From contig JBFYMA010000027.1 in the NCBI GenBank assembly GCA_041305085.1, positions 1-33,572 of the forward strand: 33,572 nt of DNA, read 5' to 3'. This DNA comes from SURF-58 sp041305085. GTDB taxonomy: Archaea > Nanobdellota > Nanobdellia > Woesearchaeales > UBA9642. Positions 7,880-15,414 of the stretch are shown here, piece after piece. Numbering within the stretch: position 1 is the first letter of the stretch; each line of letters starts with the position of its first letter. The position numbers and the translations under genes were made by a program. Below the pieces are notes generated by a model. That model ran no database searches, had not been told where the DNA came from, and worked only from the letters and a program-made list of their open reading frames with translations.

Positions 7880-8269
7880 ATGTCGCGAAAATCCAAAGGG
7901 ATAAACGCTGAAAGAGATCTTGTGCACAAGTTCAACCATGTAGGATGGGTTAGTGCAAGGATTGCAGGCTCTGGAAGCAGCAAGTACCCCTCTCCAGATG
8001 TTATTGCAGGCAACAACCTGAAAAAACTAGTCATTGAGTGCAAAACTCTCCAGGCTGAAACAAAATACCTCACAAAAAAAGAGGTTGAGGAGCTGAAGAT
8101 TTTTGCAGACACTTTTGGGGCAGAGCCATGGATTGCTGTAAAATTCGGTAAGGAAGAATGGTTTTTTCTGAACATAGAAGACCTTAAGCTGACTGACAGG
8201 CACTACGTCATAAACCTTAATGATGCCAGACTAAAAGGCCTGCTGTTCGAAGAGCTTATAAAAAAATAA
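7880..8269 (+). CDS. hjc: Holliday junction resolvase Hjc
   Basis: This archaeal resolvase cuts four-way DNA junctions during recombination. The 129-residue protein has the catalytic pattern of the family: GINAERDL (E11), YPSPDVIAG (D40) and LVIECKT (E53, K55), with the basic patch RIAGSGSSK preceding the second acidic residue. It is the usual length for Hjc. It follows the histone gene by 9 bases. Confidence 0.94.
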   Translation: MSRKSKGINAERDLVHKFNHVGWVSARIAGSGSSKYPSPDVIAGNNLKKLVIECKTLQAETKYLTKKEVEELKIFADTFGAEPWIAVKFGKEEWFFLNIEDLKLTDRHYVINLNDARLKGLLFEELIKK

Positions 8270-8304
8270 GCAAAGAGAATAAAAAAATTTTGAATAAAAA
8301 TTAT

Positions 8305-8523
8305 TTATTTTTTTGATTTTTTCTTTCCTAAAACTTCCTGCTCAATCTTTTTTTCTTCTTTAAGGATTTCCATTTCTTCCTTGGCAACTCTTGCGGTTAT
8401 CCTTTCGATATTGTAGTCCATCCTTGCAATCCTTCTCTCGAGTATTACAAGAACCCTCAGGCTGTAGACTATTGCGAAAAGCGTTCCAATGATCAGTGCC
8501 AGGATTACTGTGTCAAAAGCCAT
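8305..8523 (-). CDS. Small membrane-anchored coiled-coil protein
   Basis: This is a 72-residue protein of unknown function. Residues 5-27 form one transmembrane helix (VILALIIGTLFAIVYSLRVLVIL). The rest is a charged helix (RRIARMDYNIERITARVAKEEMEILKEEKKIEQEVL) that looks like a coiled coil, ending in a Lys-rich tail. It is convergent with hjc and is preceded by a GGTGATT ribosome site (plus positions 8529-8535). Confidence 0.7.
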   Translation of the reverse strand: MAFDTVILALIIGTLFAIVYSLRVLVILERRIARMDYNIERITARVAKEEMEILKEEKKIEQEVLGKKKSKK

Positions 8524-8576
8524 TTTTGAATCACCTCTTTTGCGAATATGCTATTGCTTTTTTAGAACCCTTGTTT

Positions 8577-8963
8577 TTATATACTTTTCGATTGCCCGTA
8601 GGAATAAGGAAGCTTTTTCTTCAGAGCATCTACAGCAAGGTCTGTAGATTCATATGTTTCAATATATGAACCAGCACCTGACCTTGTGAGAATCTCAAGA
8701 ACTTTGTAAGGGGATTCTGAAAATACAACATAGCTTTTAACATCCCGCAGCCTTTTAAATAGCGCAACAATTGTGCCAAGGCTGCTGCTTGCAAAGCTTT
8801 TTATGCCCTTGTCAAATTCCAAAATAAGCCCTAAGGGGTCAGAATTCTCCCTTAAAAGCTCATCTATAGAGCAGTTGAATTTTATAGCTTCACTGTTCAC
8901 AAGGCTTGTCTTTATCTCTATCTTATAGATTCCCTGTTCAAGTTTTGTATAATCATAAACCAT
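8577..8963 (-). CDS. STAS-domain protein
   Basis: The 128-residue protein has the strand-helix order of anti-sigma-factor antagonists: a central strand GLILEFDKGIKSFASSSLGTIVALFKRL, then VKSYVVFSESPYKVLEILTRSGAGSYIETYESTDLAVDAL. The Ser cluster SFASSSLG is at the position of the phosphorylated Ser of SpoIIAA-type proteins. No partner kinase or sigma-like protein is in the window, so its role is open. A TATA-like AT-rich stretch lies just upstream of the start (8970-8995). Confidence 0.75.
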   Translation of the reverse strand: MVYDYTKLEQGIYKIEIKTSLVNSEAIKFNCSIDELLRENSDPLGLILEFDKGIKSFASSSLGTIVALFKRLRDVKSYVVFSESPYKVLEILTRSGAGSYIETYESTDLAVDALKKKLPYSYGQSKSI

Positions 8964-9082
8964 GCGCCCAAAGAACCTGTATTAATTTATAAATTTTAGT
9001 CTTAACTACTCTGAAATCGAAACATATTTAAACTTGTTAATTATTGTTTTTTCATTGATTTTAAAGGCTTGCGGGTGATAAA

Positions 9083-9346
9083 ATGCTGAAAATGAAAAAA
9101 ATTGGCGAAGTTTACGATATGAGGGTATTTACAGACACAGGAGACTATTTTGGAGATATAGAGGAAGCAATTCTTTCCCAGAGCAAGATTTTTGGCTGGC
9201 GAATAAAGGCCACAAAGAACTCTTTTCTCAACAGGGTTTTGGGAAGCGCAAAAGGCGTTGTTGTTCCGCACCAGCTTGTTAAGTCCATTGGAGACATTAT
9301 GATAATAAGCAAGGCAGCAGTTCCTTCATATAGCGGCGAAGAATAA
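9083..9346 (+). CDS. PRC-barrel domain protein
   Basis: This 87-residue protein is almost entirely one PRC-barrel: GEVYDMRVFTDTGDYFGDIEEAIL, a middle strand WRIKATK, and GVVVPHQLVKSIGDIMIIS. Stand-alone PRC-barrels of this size are common in archaea and are thought to be small adaptor or RNA-associated proteins. The ATG at 9083 is supported by a GGGTGAT ribosome site a few bases upstream. Confidence 0.88.
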   Translation: MLKMKKIGEVYDMRVFTDTGDYFGDIEEAILSQSKIFGWRIKATKNSFLNRVLGSAKGVVVPHQLVKSIGDIMIISKAAVPSYSGEE

Positions 9347-9359
9347 ATTTACGATTTTT

Positions 9360-9758
9360 TTATCCTTCTTTTCCTGCCTCAAACATTGTTCTTATCCCAA
9401 GTTCCAGGCTTTCAGGGTCTGCAACTGCGTTATGGGATTTTGGATTTAACAGAAGCTTTTTTCCTGTTAAAGGGTTGACAAATATTATCAAAAGATTTTC
9501 CTGTTCTGAAATGGCTTCCCAGTTTTTTATCACAAATTCAATATTATTTTCAGCATAAGAGCAGACAATTGTTTTATGGGCTGCTTTCTGAATTTTAGGA
9601 ATTATTTCCTCGCTCAGAGAATCTCTTAAAAAATACTGTACTCTCTTGTCCTTAAATTTGAAGGTTATAAGCCCTTCTGACTTTTCAAAGCTTTCAAGGC
9701 TTTTTTTGAACAAATCCCTGTGCTTTACAAACTGTATTGTCCACTCTTCCAAGTCCAT
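9360..9758 (-). CDS. Hypothetical protein, 132 aa
   Basis: I do not recognise this family. It is soluble and mixed alpha/beta: an N-terminal helix (WTIQFVKHRDLFKKSLESFE), a strand (LITFKFKDKRVQYFL), a central segment HKTIVCSYAENNIEFVIKNW, and LLIIFVNPLTGKKLLLNP. It starts 2 bases after the stop of the membrane protein gene upstream (9761-10291), so the two are translated from one message and may work together. Confidence 0.65.
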   Translation of the reverse strand: MDLEEWTIQFVKHRDLFKKSLESFEKSEGLITFKFKDKRVQYFLRDSLSEEIIPKIQKAAHKTIVCSYAENNIEFVIKNWEAISEQENLLIIFVNPLTGKKLLLNPKSHNAVADPESLELGIRTMFEAGKEG

Positions 9759-9760
9759 TT

Positions 9761-10291
9761 TTATCCCTTTTCAGCCAGCCTGTGATGCTTGTGTGTTTTT
9801 ATATATTTTGAGAATAGAAAATTGAAATATGGAACCATAAAGGATATTATGTAAATAAGCCCAACGATTACAGGGTTGTGCGCTGTTTTTATGTTGTAAA
9901 AGCTGGCAATCTGGTTTGACATGCCTGTAATGATGAAAAAGCTTATGAAAGCTGTCACAGGAACAAGAAAAATAATAAGAGTGTGGTGGTGCAGCTTTAT
10001 TTCAAGGCTTTTGATAACGCTTGTGAACAAAAGGCCTATTGCAACGCCCAGTATCACAACCACTATGTATAGATTTATGTTGTCCAAAAGCACGATATAT
10101 GGTATCAGTGTAAAGGATATCAGAAAGTTTCCAATAATTGCTGTTGAAATCATAACCCAGTATGCCATTGTCTCCAGTATTTTGACATGGGCTTGCTTTT
10201 TCTGCTCAGCCAGGCTTATTGTTTTCCCAATTTTTTCTATTTCTTCAGGCCTAAAGCCTTTTGAATGGAGCCTGTAGGGGTCGAATTCCAT
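9761..10291 (-). CDS. Four-helix membrane protein of unknown function
   Basis: This is a 176-residue protein with a cytosolic-looking start (MEFDPYRLHSKGFRPEEIEKIGKTI) and four hydrophobic segments at about residues 42-68, 73-92, 102-124 and 140-160. A His-rich stretch (KLHHHTL) separates helices 2 and 3, and the tail KYIKTHKHHRLAEKG is basic and His-rich. No family was recognised. The histidines could bind metal, but this is speculation. Confidence 0.7.
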   Translation of the reverse strand: MEFDPYRLHSKGFRPEEIEKIGKTISLAEQKKQAHVKILETMAYWVMISTAIIGNFLISFTLIPYIVLLDNINLYIVVVILGVAIGLLFTSVIKSLEIKLHHHTLIIFLVPVTAFISFFIITGMSNQIASFYNIKTAHNPVIVGLIYIISFMVPYFNFLFSKYIKTHKHHRLAEKG

Positions 10292-10407
10292 GCTTTTTTT
10301 GTTAGTGTGGCGGGTTTATAAATTTTATTCTCTTTATTTTCCTGTGTTGTCCTAAATAGCATTTTTGTTTTGGAGTAAGATTAGGAGAGCATCCGATTGT
10401 TTTTGTA

Positions 10408-10560
10408 AGAAAGCTTAGGAAGATTACTTCTGTAATATGCAGGGTGCTTGACGTAATTACGGAAATCATGGATTTCCTAAGTTCCCGCAAGGGGAACAAG
10501 CTGCGAGGGACGAGCAGTGAAGCCTCCGCAAAAAGCGAGCGAAAGCGAGTATTTAGAACA
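10408..10560. other. Structured intergenic region, possible ncRNA or element remnant
   Basis: Within the 357-base gap 10292-10648 this part is richer in GC and in inverted repeats: CTTAGGAA/TTCCTAAG (414-421/474-481 of the 10-kb block), ATTAC-TTCT-GTAAT (10423-10436), GGAAATC-ATG-GATTTCC (10461-10477) and GTTCCC/GGGAAC around GCAAG (10481-10497). A GCGAGG/CCTCCGC pairing (10503-10529) and a GC-GAAA-GC turn (10539-10546) follow. GATTTCC can pair in two mutually exclusive ways. A 65-codon open frame on the minus strand (10302-10499) overlaps it, without a convincing ribosome site. I cannot name the element. Confidence 0.4.
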
Positions 10561-10580
10561 ACGCCTTACTTTCCGAAACA

Positions 10581-10635
10581 TTTAAATATAACTTATTTCA
10601 ATAAAAGTATAGATTAGTATATTTTTTTGTATACT
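10581..10635 (+). promoter_or_regulatory. Potassium channel promoter with inverted repeat
   Basis: A TATA-like TTTAAATATA begins at 10581, placing transcription start near 10608. Just after it, AGTATA (10616-10621) and TATACT (10630-10635) form a perfect 6-bp inverted repeat separated by eight bases, where a repressor could bind and block initiation. Confidence 0.45.
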
Positions 10636-10648
10636 CGAATACAATAAA

Positions 10649-11596
10649 ATGGTAAAAATGCAGGCGATTGGATTTTTGGATTTAGTAGACAAGACCAGTT
10701 TCAAAAAACTCATTCTTATATGGATAATAATGATTGTGGGGTTTGGAATGCTGTATTTTTTTGTTTCATTCAGCAGTTCGAACTCATTGCTTTACGGTGA
10801 TGCTCCAATAAAGCATAGCATAGAAGGCCTTTTTGACAGTGTATACTTCAGTTTCATAACTGCCACAACCCTTGGTTATGGAGATATAACTCCTCAAGGC
10901 TTTCTGAAGCTTTTCTCTATTCTCGAAGCGGTTTTAGGACTGTTGATTTTTGGAATAGTCATTTCAAAGCTTATGGGAACAAAACAGGATGCGGTGCTGG
11001 ATGAAATATACGACATAGCATTTGAGGAGAACATAGACAGGCTTAGGTCTGCGCTTTATCTTTTCAGGGAGGATGTCAACAAGGTAATAGCCAAAATAGA
11101 GCACAGGACAATAACAAAGCAGGAAGTCAATGATATGTGGATGATGATGACAACATTTGATACCGCCCTGCTTGACATCTACAAAACGCTTTGCCCGCTG
11201 AGGAGGAATATGAAGGAGTACTATAAAAAAGTTGAGGGAGTAAGACTGGAGCTGCTTTTCAATAGCATAAGGCTTTCCCTTTCAAAGCTTCAGGAGCTAG
11301 TGGTTTTGCTTGAAGAAAACAGGGTCAACTGGAAAAACTCCACAATTATGGGAAGCATAACCGCAGACATAGGAATAATAAGCAATATTCTGACCTATTA
11401 CAAAGACAATGAGTCCATAGATAAGAAGAACTCAGAAAAGCTAGATGAGATAAAAAAAGTAAAGGAGACAATCCAGCTTGCGCTGGAGCCAAAAAAATCT
11501 AATATTCTTCAAGTAGAAGAAAAACCCGCGGAAAAAGAGGCGAAGTACAAAAAAAACGATAGGCTGGTCGAAATCCCAGCCACCATCCGTCATTAA
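10649..11596 (+). CDS. Two-helix potassium channel with long cytosolic helical domain
   Basis: The pore module is clear: a first membrane helix (LILIWIIMIVGFGMLYFFVSF), pore helix and selectivity filter TATTLGYGDITP, then a second membrane helix (LFSILEAVLGLLIFGIVISKLM). About 200 residues of predominantly helical sequence follow, with no recognisable RCK or cyclic-nucleotide domain. The sequence includes FEENIDRLRSALYLFREDVNKVIAKIEHRTITKQEV and several leucine-rich helices, ending in a charged tail. The regulatory domain is therefore unusual. ATG 10649 is used; a second ATG lies three codons later. Confidence 0.88.
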   Translation: MVKMQAIGFLDLVDKTSFKKLILIWIIMIVGFGMLYFFVSFSSSNSLLYGDAPIKHSIEGLFDSVYFSFITATTLGYGDITPQGFLKLFSILEAVLGLLIFGIVISKLMGTKQDAVLDEIYDIAFEENIDRLRSALYLFREDVNKVIAKIEHRTITKQEVNDMWMMMTTFDTALLDIYKTLCPLRRNMKEYYKKVEGVRLELLFNSIRLSLSKLQELVVLLEENRVNWKNSTIMGSITADIGIISNILTYYKDNESIDKKNSEKLDEIKKVKETIQLALEPKKSNILQVEEKPAEKEAKYKKNDRLVEIPATIRH

Positions 11597-11606
11597 TTCC
11601 ACCCCT

Positions 11607-11645
11607 CAGCCCTCGATGAGGGCTGGGGAAATTCTTCCTTTTTTT
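11607..11645 (+). terminator. Hairpin terminator after the channel gene
   Basis: CAGCCCTC (11607-11614) and GAGGGCTG (11618-11625) make a perfect 8-bp stem with loop GAT, followed by a T-run ending about 11645. It lies between convergent genes and resembles an intrinsic terminator, although archaea often need only the T-run. Confidence 0.6.
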
Positions 11646-12040
11646 CAACAAATATTCAGAACTTTGCCATCGCCATCCAATATTTGAAAATTCTTTGATT
11701 CTGGATGAGAACTTATATCTTTTAGAAGATTTTTAAGAGAAATATGATGCAAATGTCCTAATGTGATTAAGCTCTTACAATAATCTACTATTATCAAATC
11801 GCCAAAAAGAGTATCGTGGTCAGCCATTGCATTATCTATCATTTTACGAACTTCCGAAAGTATCTTTTTTGTAAATAATAATGGTGCGTATTCCTCTTTT
11901 TCTTGTAATTCTTTAAAAGGCATTCTTTCGTACAAATCCTCAACTTTTTTCAAATACTCATACACTGTGAAAACTCTTGTTTTGATTTTTTCCTTATTCT
12001 GTATTATTTTTTTTATTGAAACTTCAGACCCATCCAACAA
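11645..12040 (-). CDS. Hypothetical helical protein, 131 aa
   Basis: I do not recognise this family. It is a mostly helical soluble protein (KTRVFTVYEYLKKVEDLYERMPFKEL, FTKKILSEVRKMIDNAMADHDTLFGDLIIVDYCKSLITLGHLHHISLKNLL). The frame opens with a TTG at 12040 that overlaps the 3' end of the thioredoxin-CcdA gene by 17 bases. No ATG occurs until residue 40, so a TTG start with coupled translation is the best guess, but the start is uncertain. Confidence 0.55.
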   Translation of the reverse strand: MLDGSEVSIKKIIQNKEKIKTRVFTVYEYLKKVEDLYERMPFKELQEKEEYAPLLFTKKILSEVRKMIDNAMADHDTLFGDLIIVDYCKSLITLGHLHHISLKNLLKDISSHPESKNFQILDGDGKVLNIC

Positions 12041-13451
12041 TCATTGCAATGCCTATCAAGAACATAATTATTCCTGCAATTAGATGGAGCTTTTTTATGT
12101 TTCTATCCTTCCATCCGGATACATCCTCAACCCTTGCAACACCTGCATAAACTATTATTGTTATTATGATCATTGGAAGCACAAATACGAGGTTGTAGAG
12201 CAGAAGCCAGGGCAGTGTTTTCAATATATTGAGTACTGAAAGTATTCCTGAGGCAATAACATAAGGCCCAATTGTGCATGGAAGCAGGAAAAGAGTAACA
12301 AAGACTCCTGCAATCATAGCTCCTTTTGGGCTTGTGGCCCTGCTTACAAGCTTTTTCATTAAAGGCCTCCAGGAAATAGGCATTTCTGTGGCAACTCCCC
12401 CTGGCTTATACCTGAAAAAATCTCTTATGTTGAGAATTCCAAGGATTATTGCAACAGCCCCAAGCACTTTGTAAAGCACAACACGCGCTGTTGTCAAAAG
12501 CTGTATAAGCTGGAAAAACTTTATCAGCACCAATCCATAGATAAGGTATATTACAAAAACAGATAGTGTAAATGCAAGCCCTGACATGAGAACTTTTTTC
12601 TTGTTTTGTGGGTTGTGGGTTATTATTGATATAAGTATAAGTGCAAGGACCGCAAGAGCACAGGGATTCACTGCATCAACAGCAGCAAGGGAGAGTATTT
12701 TTACTAAGTTTAAATCCTGATCATTTTGTTCTTGACTGCTGTTTTGGCTGTTTTGCGAATTGTTTGTTTGGGTGTAGTTTTGCTCAATATACTCTCCGTT
12801 CCATTGGAAAATCCAGCCACCGATGAGTACTGCGTTTTCAAACCGAACATATTTACCTGAAAGAGGAACGCTCAAAGGAGTTGTTGTTTCATAGATTGTC
12901 TTTTCTAATGTTTGCTGAATGTTTTTGGTTGTTATAAGCTCTCTCAGAGCCACATAATCTGTTTTCCCATCTGTGTACTGAAACATCACTCTTTTATGCC
13001 CCCAAATTTTTGGCTTTCCTGGAAAATCCTGAATTTTTATTTCAGAAAAATCTTTTTCCTCTTCAGGAAGAGTGCAAGCAGAGTTGGATCTTTTCATTAT
13101 TTCATCTTCCAGATTCCAGACAATATTTCCATCACCGCTCAAAAAATTGTTTTTATCGAGAATTATTAAAGGAACCCCTAATGGTGTATTATATGATTCT
13201 TTGTAGTTGTAAAGCAAAGGCCCGTTTCCCTGAGTCTGGTAAATCTCATACTCCACAACTACAAAGTTTGAGTACTTGGAAACCATTTGCTCCAATACAA
13301 CAGGATCTGTTTTTGCGCAATGAGGACAGCCAATTCCTGTAAAATAAACAGAGCAAACAACACCATCTTCTGCATGTGTGCTTGGAAAAAACAAAAAAAG
13401 AAATATAAATGCAAATAACAACATTGCTGCTGTTTTTACACTTTTTATCAT
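12024..13451 (-). CDS. Thioredoxin-like/CcdA (DsbD-type) fusion, secreted disulfide reductant conduit
   Basis: The 475-residue protein has a signal peptide (about 1-27), an extracytoplasmic thioredoxin-like domain with CPHC (C42, C45), a linker ending in an Asn/Gln/Ser-rich stretch with possible N-glycosylation sites, then a six-helix CcdA/DsbD membrane domain. That domain holds the two conserved cysteines in VDAVNPCALAVLAL and FLLPCTIGPYV. Proteins of this kind carry electrons from cytosolic thioredoxin across the membrane to reduce outside disulfides. Fusing the outer thioredoxin domain to the conduit resembles a reversed or minimal DsbD. The ATG at 13451 follows a GAGAGG-like site. Confidence 0.88.
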   Translation of the reverse strand: MIKSVKTAAMLLFAFIFLFLFFPSTHAEDGVVCSVYFTGIGCPHCAKTDPVVLEQMVSKYSNFVVVEYEIYQTQGNGPLLYNYKESYNTPLGVPLIILDKNNFLSGDGNIVWNLEDEIMKRSNSACTLPEEEKDFSEIKIQDFPGKPKIWGHKRVMFQYTDGKTDYVALRELITTKNIQQTLEKTIYETTTPLSVPLSGKYVRFENAVLIGGWIFQWNGEYIEQNYTQTNNSQNSQNSSQEQNDQDLNLVKILSLAAVDAVNPCALAVLALILISIITHNPQNKKKVLMSGLAFTLSVFVIYLIYGLVLIKFFQLIQLLTTARVVLYKVLGAVAIILGILNIRDFFRYKPGGVATEMPISWRPLMKKLVSRATSPKGAMIAGVFVTLFLLPCTIGPYVIASGILSVLNILKTLPWLLLYNLVFVLPMIIITIIVYAGVARVEDVSGWKDRNIKKLHLIAGIIMFLIGIAMIVGWV

Positions 13452-13511
13452 TTTTATTCAAACCTCTCCAATGATATGAAATTCTATAATTATATTTTTT
13501 GCAATAATATC

Positions 13512-13871
13512 TTATTTAAAAGGTTTGTGAAATCTGCCTAGCCTTCTTCCTCTTCTCACTCTTCTCATTTCCTGTTTTTTTGCAAGCTCGAAATTTCCGC
13601 CTTGTATTTTTATGGCAAGCCCTTTGACTAAAGCATTTGCAACCTTTTTTCTTGCTTCCAGCACAAGCCTGTGAAAAGTTGGTTGAGAGATTCTCATTTT
13701 TTCTGCGCACTCTTTCTGGTCAAGTCTTTCCAAGTCCTTAAGCCTTAATGCCTCGTATTCCTCAACAGAAATCACCACTTCTTCCAATTCCCTCATTCTT
13801 ATTCCTGCAGGCTTGAAAAAAGTGACTCCTGGCTCTTCCCAAACACTCCGCATCATTCTTGGCCTTGCCAT
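13512..13871 (-). CDS. DUF134-family (UPF0251) helix-turn-helix protein
   Basis: This 119-residue putative DNA-binding protein matches DUF134: an N-terminal basic segment (RPRMMRSV), FKPAGIRMRELEEVVISVEEYEALRLKDLERLDQKECAEKM, and the recognition-helix region RISQPTFHRLVLEARKKVANALVKGLAIKIQGG. It ends in a very basic tail (RRVRRGRRLGRF). DUF134 genes commonly neighbour NifX-like and DUF5320 genes, as here. It could regulate this cluster through the palindrome at 15366-15385 (inference). Confidence 0.9.
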   Translation of the reverse strand: MARPRMMRSVWEEPGVTFFKPAGIRMRELEEVVISVEEYEALRLKDLERLDQKECAEKMRISQPTFHRLVLEARKKVANALVKGLAIKIQGGNFELAKKQEMRRVRRGRRLGRFHKPFK

Positions 13872-13887
13872 TTTTTTATGGTTATTT

Positions 13888-14187
13888 TCAAATTTTGTTT
13901 AAAGCTTCTGAAACCTTCATAGGCCCAAATTCAACTCCTTTTATTTTTCTGTCTTCCAAAGCAGTTTTCATGTTGGGACCAATTTTTTGGCTTGCAAAAA
14001 CCTGGACTTTTTCATTCTCCAGCATGGAGGCGACTGAAAAACCTGCTCCCCCTCCTCCTAAAAAGGGGTTTTTTATTGTTTTTATAAGTTTTTTTCCTTC
14101 AAAAACCAAAAAATAGTCTGCCCTGGCGCCTATTTCACTGACCTCTGAATTTTCTGTTTTGCCTCTTGAAGCAACAGCAATTTTCAT
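13888..14187 (-). CDS. NifX/NafY-like dinitrogenase iron-molybdenum cofactor domain protein
   Basis: The 99-residue protein is a single small ferredoxin-like/RNase H-like domain: MKIAVASRGK, EIGARADYFLVFE, a glycine-rich turn NPFLGGGGAGFSVASML, VQVFASQKIGPNMKTALE and GVEFGPMKVSEAL. Proteins of this family bind or shuttle metal-sulfur clusters; without nitrogenase they act in unknown metal or redox handling. The start overlaps the stop of the second permease half by four bases, so translation is coupled. Confidence 0.9.
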   Translation of the reverse strand: MKIAVASRGKTENSEVSEIGARADYFLVFEGKKLIKTIKNPFLGGGGAGFSVASMLENEKVQVFASQKIGPNMKTALEDRKIKGVEFGPMKVSEALNKI

Positions 14188-14687
14188 TGTTTCACCTCGA
14201 ATATTTTTTCAAAAATAAATCCCTGAAATAGAGAAAAAATTATTGTCAAAAGGGTTAAAGCAATTGTGAAGCGTATCCCAAAATAAAATATTATCATTGG
14301 AAGAAGCGCGGGCTTTATAGCGCGGTTATAAAGGAATACTGCAGCAAACCCGCTGCTAGCGCCTTTTTTTTGCAGGTCCTTGAGTATGGGATACCAAAAA
14401 TATATTGGACCTGTTGAGACTATTCCTCCCACAACTGCAATAAGCCATTTTTTTAATCCTGATTTTTTCCCCAAATGTTTTTTTGCAAGCTTAGAAGTTA
14501 TAAAATAGTTGATTAAGGCCATAACAACAAAAACAATGACCAATATGGGGGCAATCTTTAAAATTATTGATAATGAATTATTGGCAGCTTCGAAAAATTT
14601 TTCTTTGCTAAAAAAAATTACAGATATAAACAAAATAACTGCTATAATAAAAAATGCTTGCCCGGAAGTTATTTCTATTTTTTTCAT
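14184..14687 (-). CDS. Permease (DUF318/YraQ-like), C-terminal half
   Basis: Starting at the ATG at 14687 (MKKIEITSGQAFFIIAVILF) this is a 167-residue membrane protein with about five helices. The conserved core includes GKKSGLKKWLIAVVGGIVSTGPIYFWYPILKDL and a VFLYNRAIKPALLP segment. The open frame goes 46 codons further upstream over the first half gene, but that part is not membrane-like and is not used. The start overlaps the stop of the first half by four bases. The two halves together match one full-length DUF318 permease. Its substrate is unknown. Confidence 0.8.
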   Translation of the reverse strand: MKKIEITSGQAFFIIAVILFISVIFFSKEKFFEAANNSLSIILKIAPILVIVFVVMALINYFITSKLAKKHLGKKSGLKKWLIAVVGGIVSTGPIYFWYPILKDLQKKGASSGFAAVFLYNRAIKPALLPMIIFYFGIRFTIALTLLTIIFSLFQGFIFEKIFEVKQ

Positions 14688-15106
14688 AAAAACCTCTCTA
14701 TCAGCATCATCAATATTCCTATTATTACTGCGAAAAAAAAGCTCAGGATATTTCTTGTAATTGCAAATCTTTTGCCCAGCAAAATGCTTTCTGCAGGAAG
14801 CTGGACAATTCCTACTGTAACCCAAGAGACGAGAAAGGCAGTCACAGCAGAAATGCTTACTCCCTGCTTTAAGAGTTCTCCGCCTATAATGTGGCTGGTG
14901 ATTGGGTTGCCTGCAAAAATGCTTCCTGCAATCCCCCCTATCAAGGTATCCAGCAGGGTATTTTGGCTGAATATTTTTTGGTAAAAATTGCTGGATATTA
15001 AAGCTTGGCTAATACCTAGTAGCAATATTATTCCTAGCATTATCGGCAGGCTGGTGTATAAAGCCTTGCCAGATTTTTTTACAGCCAAAACTATTTTTTT
15101 GTTCAT
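14684..15106 (-). CDS. Permease (DUF318/YraQ-like), N-terminal half
   Basis: The 140-residue membrane protein has about four helices: YTSLPIMLGIILLLGISQAL, LIGGIAGSIFAGNPITSHIIGGELL, AVTAFLVSWVTVGIVQLPAESI and ILSFFFAVIIGILMML. The glycine-rich GSIFAGNPITSHIIGG helix is the DUF318 signature region. It overlaps the second half by four bases and the DUF5320 gene by four bases, so the cluster is tightly coupled. I read this as a genuine two-subunit permease because both halves have clean starts. Confidence 0.8.
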   Translation of the reverse strand: MNKKIVLAVKKSGKALYTSLPIMLGIILLLGISQALISSNFYQKIFSQNTLLDTLIGGIAGSIFAGNPITSHIIGGELLKQGVSISAVTAFLVSWVTVGIVQLPAESILLGKRFAITRNILSFFFAVIIGILMMLIERFL

Positions 15107-15342
15107 ACTAGCTTGTTTATCCTTGTTTCTATCTCTTTTTTTTCAAGCTCTAGCTCTTCAAGCTCTTGTTCAAGGATTCTTTTTTCTTCTTCTTTGCTGA
15201 ATCCTGCACTAACAAAGCTGTAGCCCCTTCCATATCCTGTATTTCTTCCGAATCCTCTCCTGAGCCCTCTTCCGCATGGTCCGAGGCATCTTCCTGTTCT
15301 TGGACCGTATCCCAAAGGTCCTGTTCTATCAATATTTGGCAT
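15103..15342 (-). CDS. DUF5320-family small protein
   Basis: With the ATG at 15342 the protein has 79 residues: a Gly/Arg-rich start with two cysteines (MPNIDRTGPLGYGPRTGRC, then LGPCGRG) and a C-terminal coiled coil (KEEEKRILEQELEELELEKKEIETRI). This matches DUF5320 proteins, which occur beside NifX-like genes. A strong GGAGGTGA ribosome site precedes the start, so the 26 upstream in-frame codons are not used. It is first in the operon that includes the permease halves, NifX-like and DUF134 genes. Confidence 0.88.
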   Translation of the reverse strand: MPNIDRTGPLGYGPRTGRCLGPCGRGLRRGFGRNTGYGRGYSFVSAGFSKEEEKRILEQELEELELEKKEIETRINKLV

Positions 15343-15365
15343 TTTTTCACCTCCAAAATAGTTTA

Positions 15366-15400
15366 TTATGAATATATATTCATAACTAGTATTTAAATAT
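15366..15400. promoter_or_regulatory. Perfect 20-bp palindrome overlapping a divergent promoter
   Basis: TTATGAATATATATTCATAA (15366-15385) is a perfect inverted repeat. On the minus strand a TATA-like ATATTTAAATA (15390-15400) lies just upstream, so transcription of the DUF5320 operon would start within the palindrome. On the plus strand the ATATATAT core could itself be the TATA box of the small-ORF run beginning at 15415. It is a strong operator candidate; DUF134 is the obvious local regulator (inference). Confidence 0.65.
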
Positions 15401-15414
15401 TGTGGAGGAATGAT

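Noticed and set aside
10302..10499. 65-codon minus-strand frame in the intergenic block
   Set aside because: No ribosome site or recognisable fold, and the sequence is dominated by inverted repeats; kept only as part of the unresolved region.
14684..14825. Extended upstream start for the second permease half
   Set aside because: The extra 46 residues lack membrane character and overlap the first half; the ATG at 14687 gives a four-base overlap.
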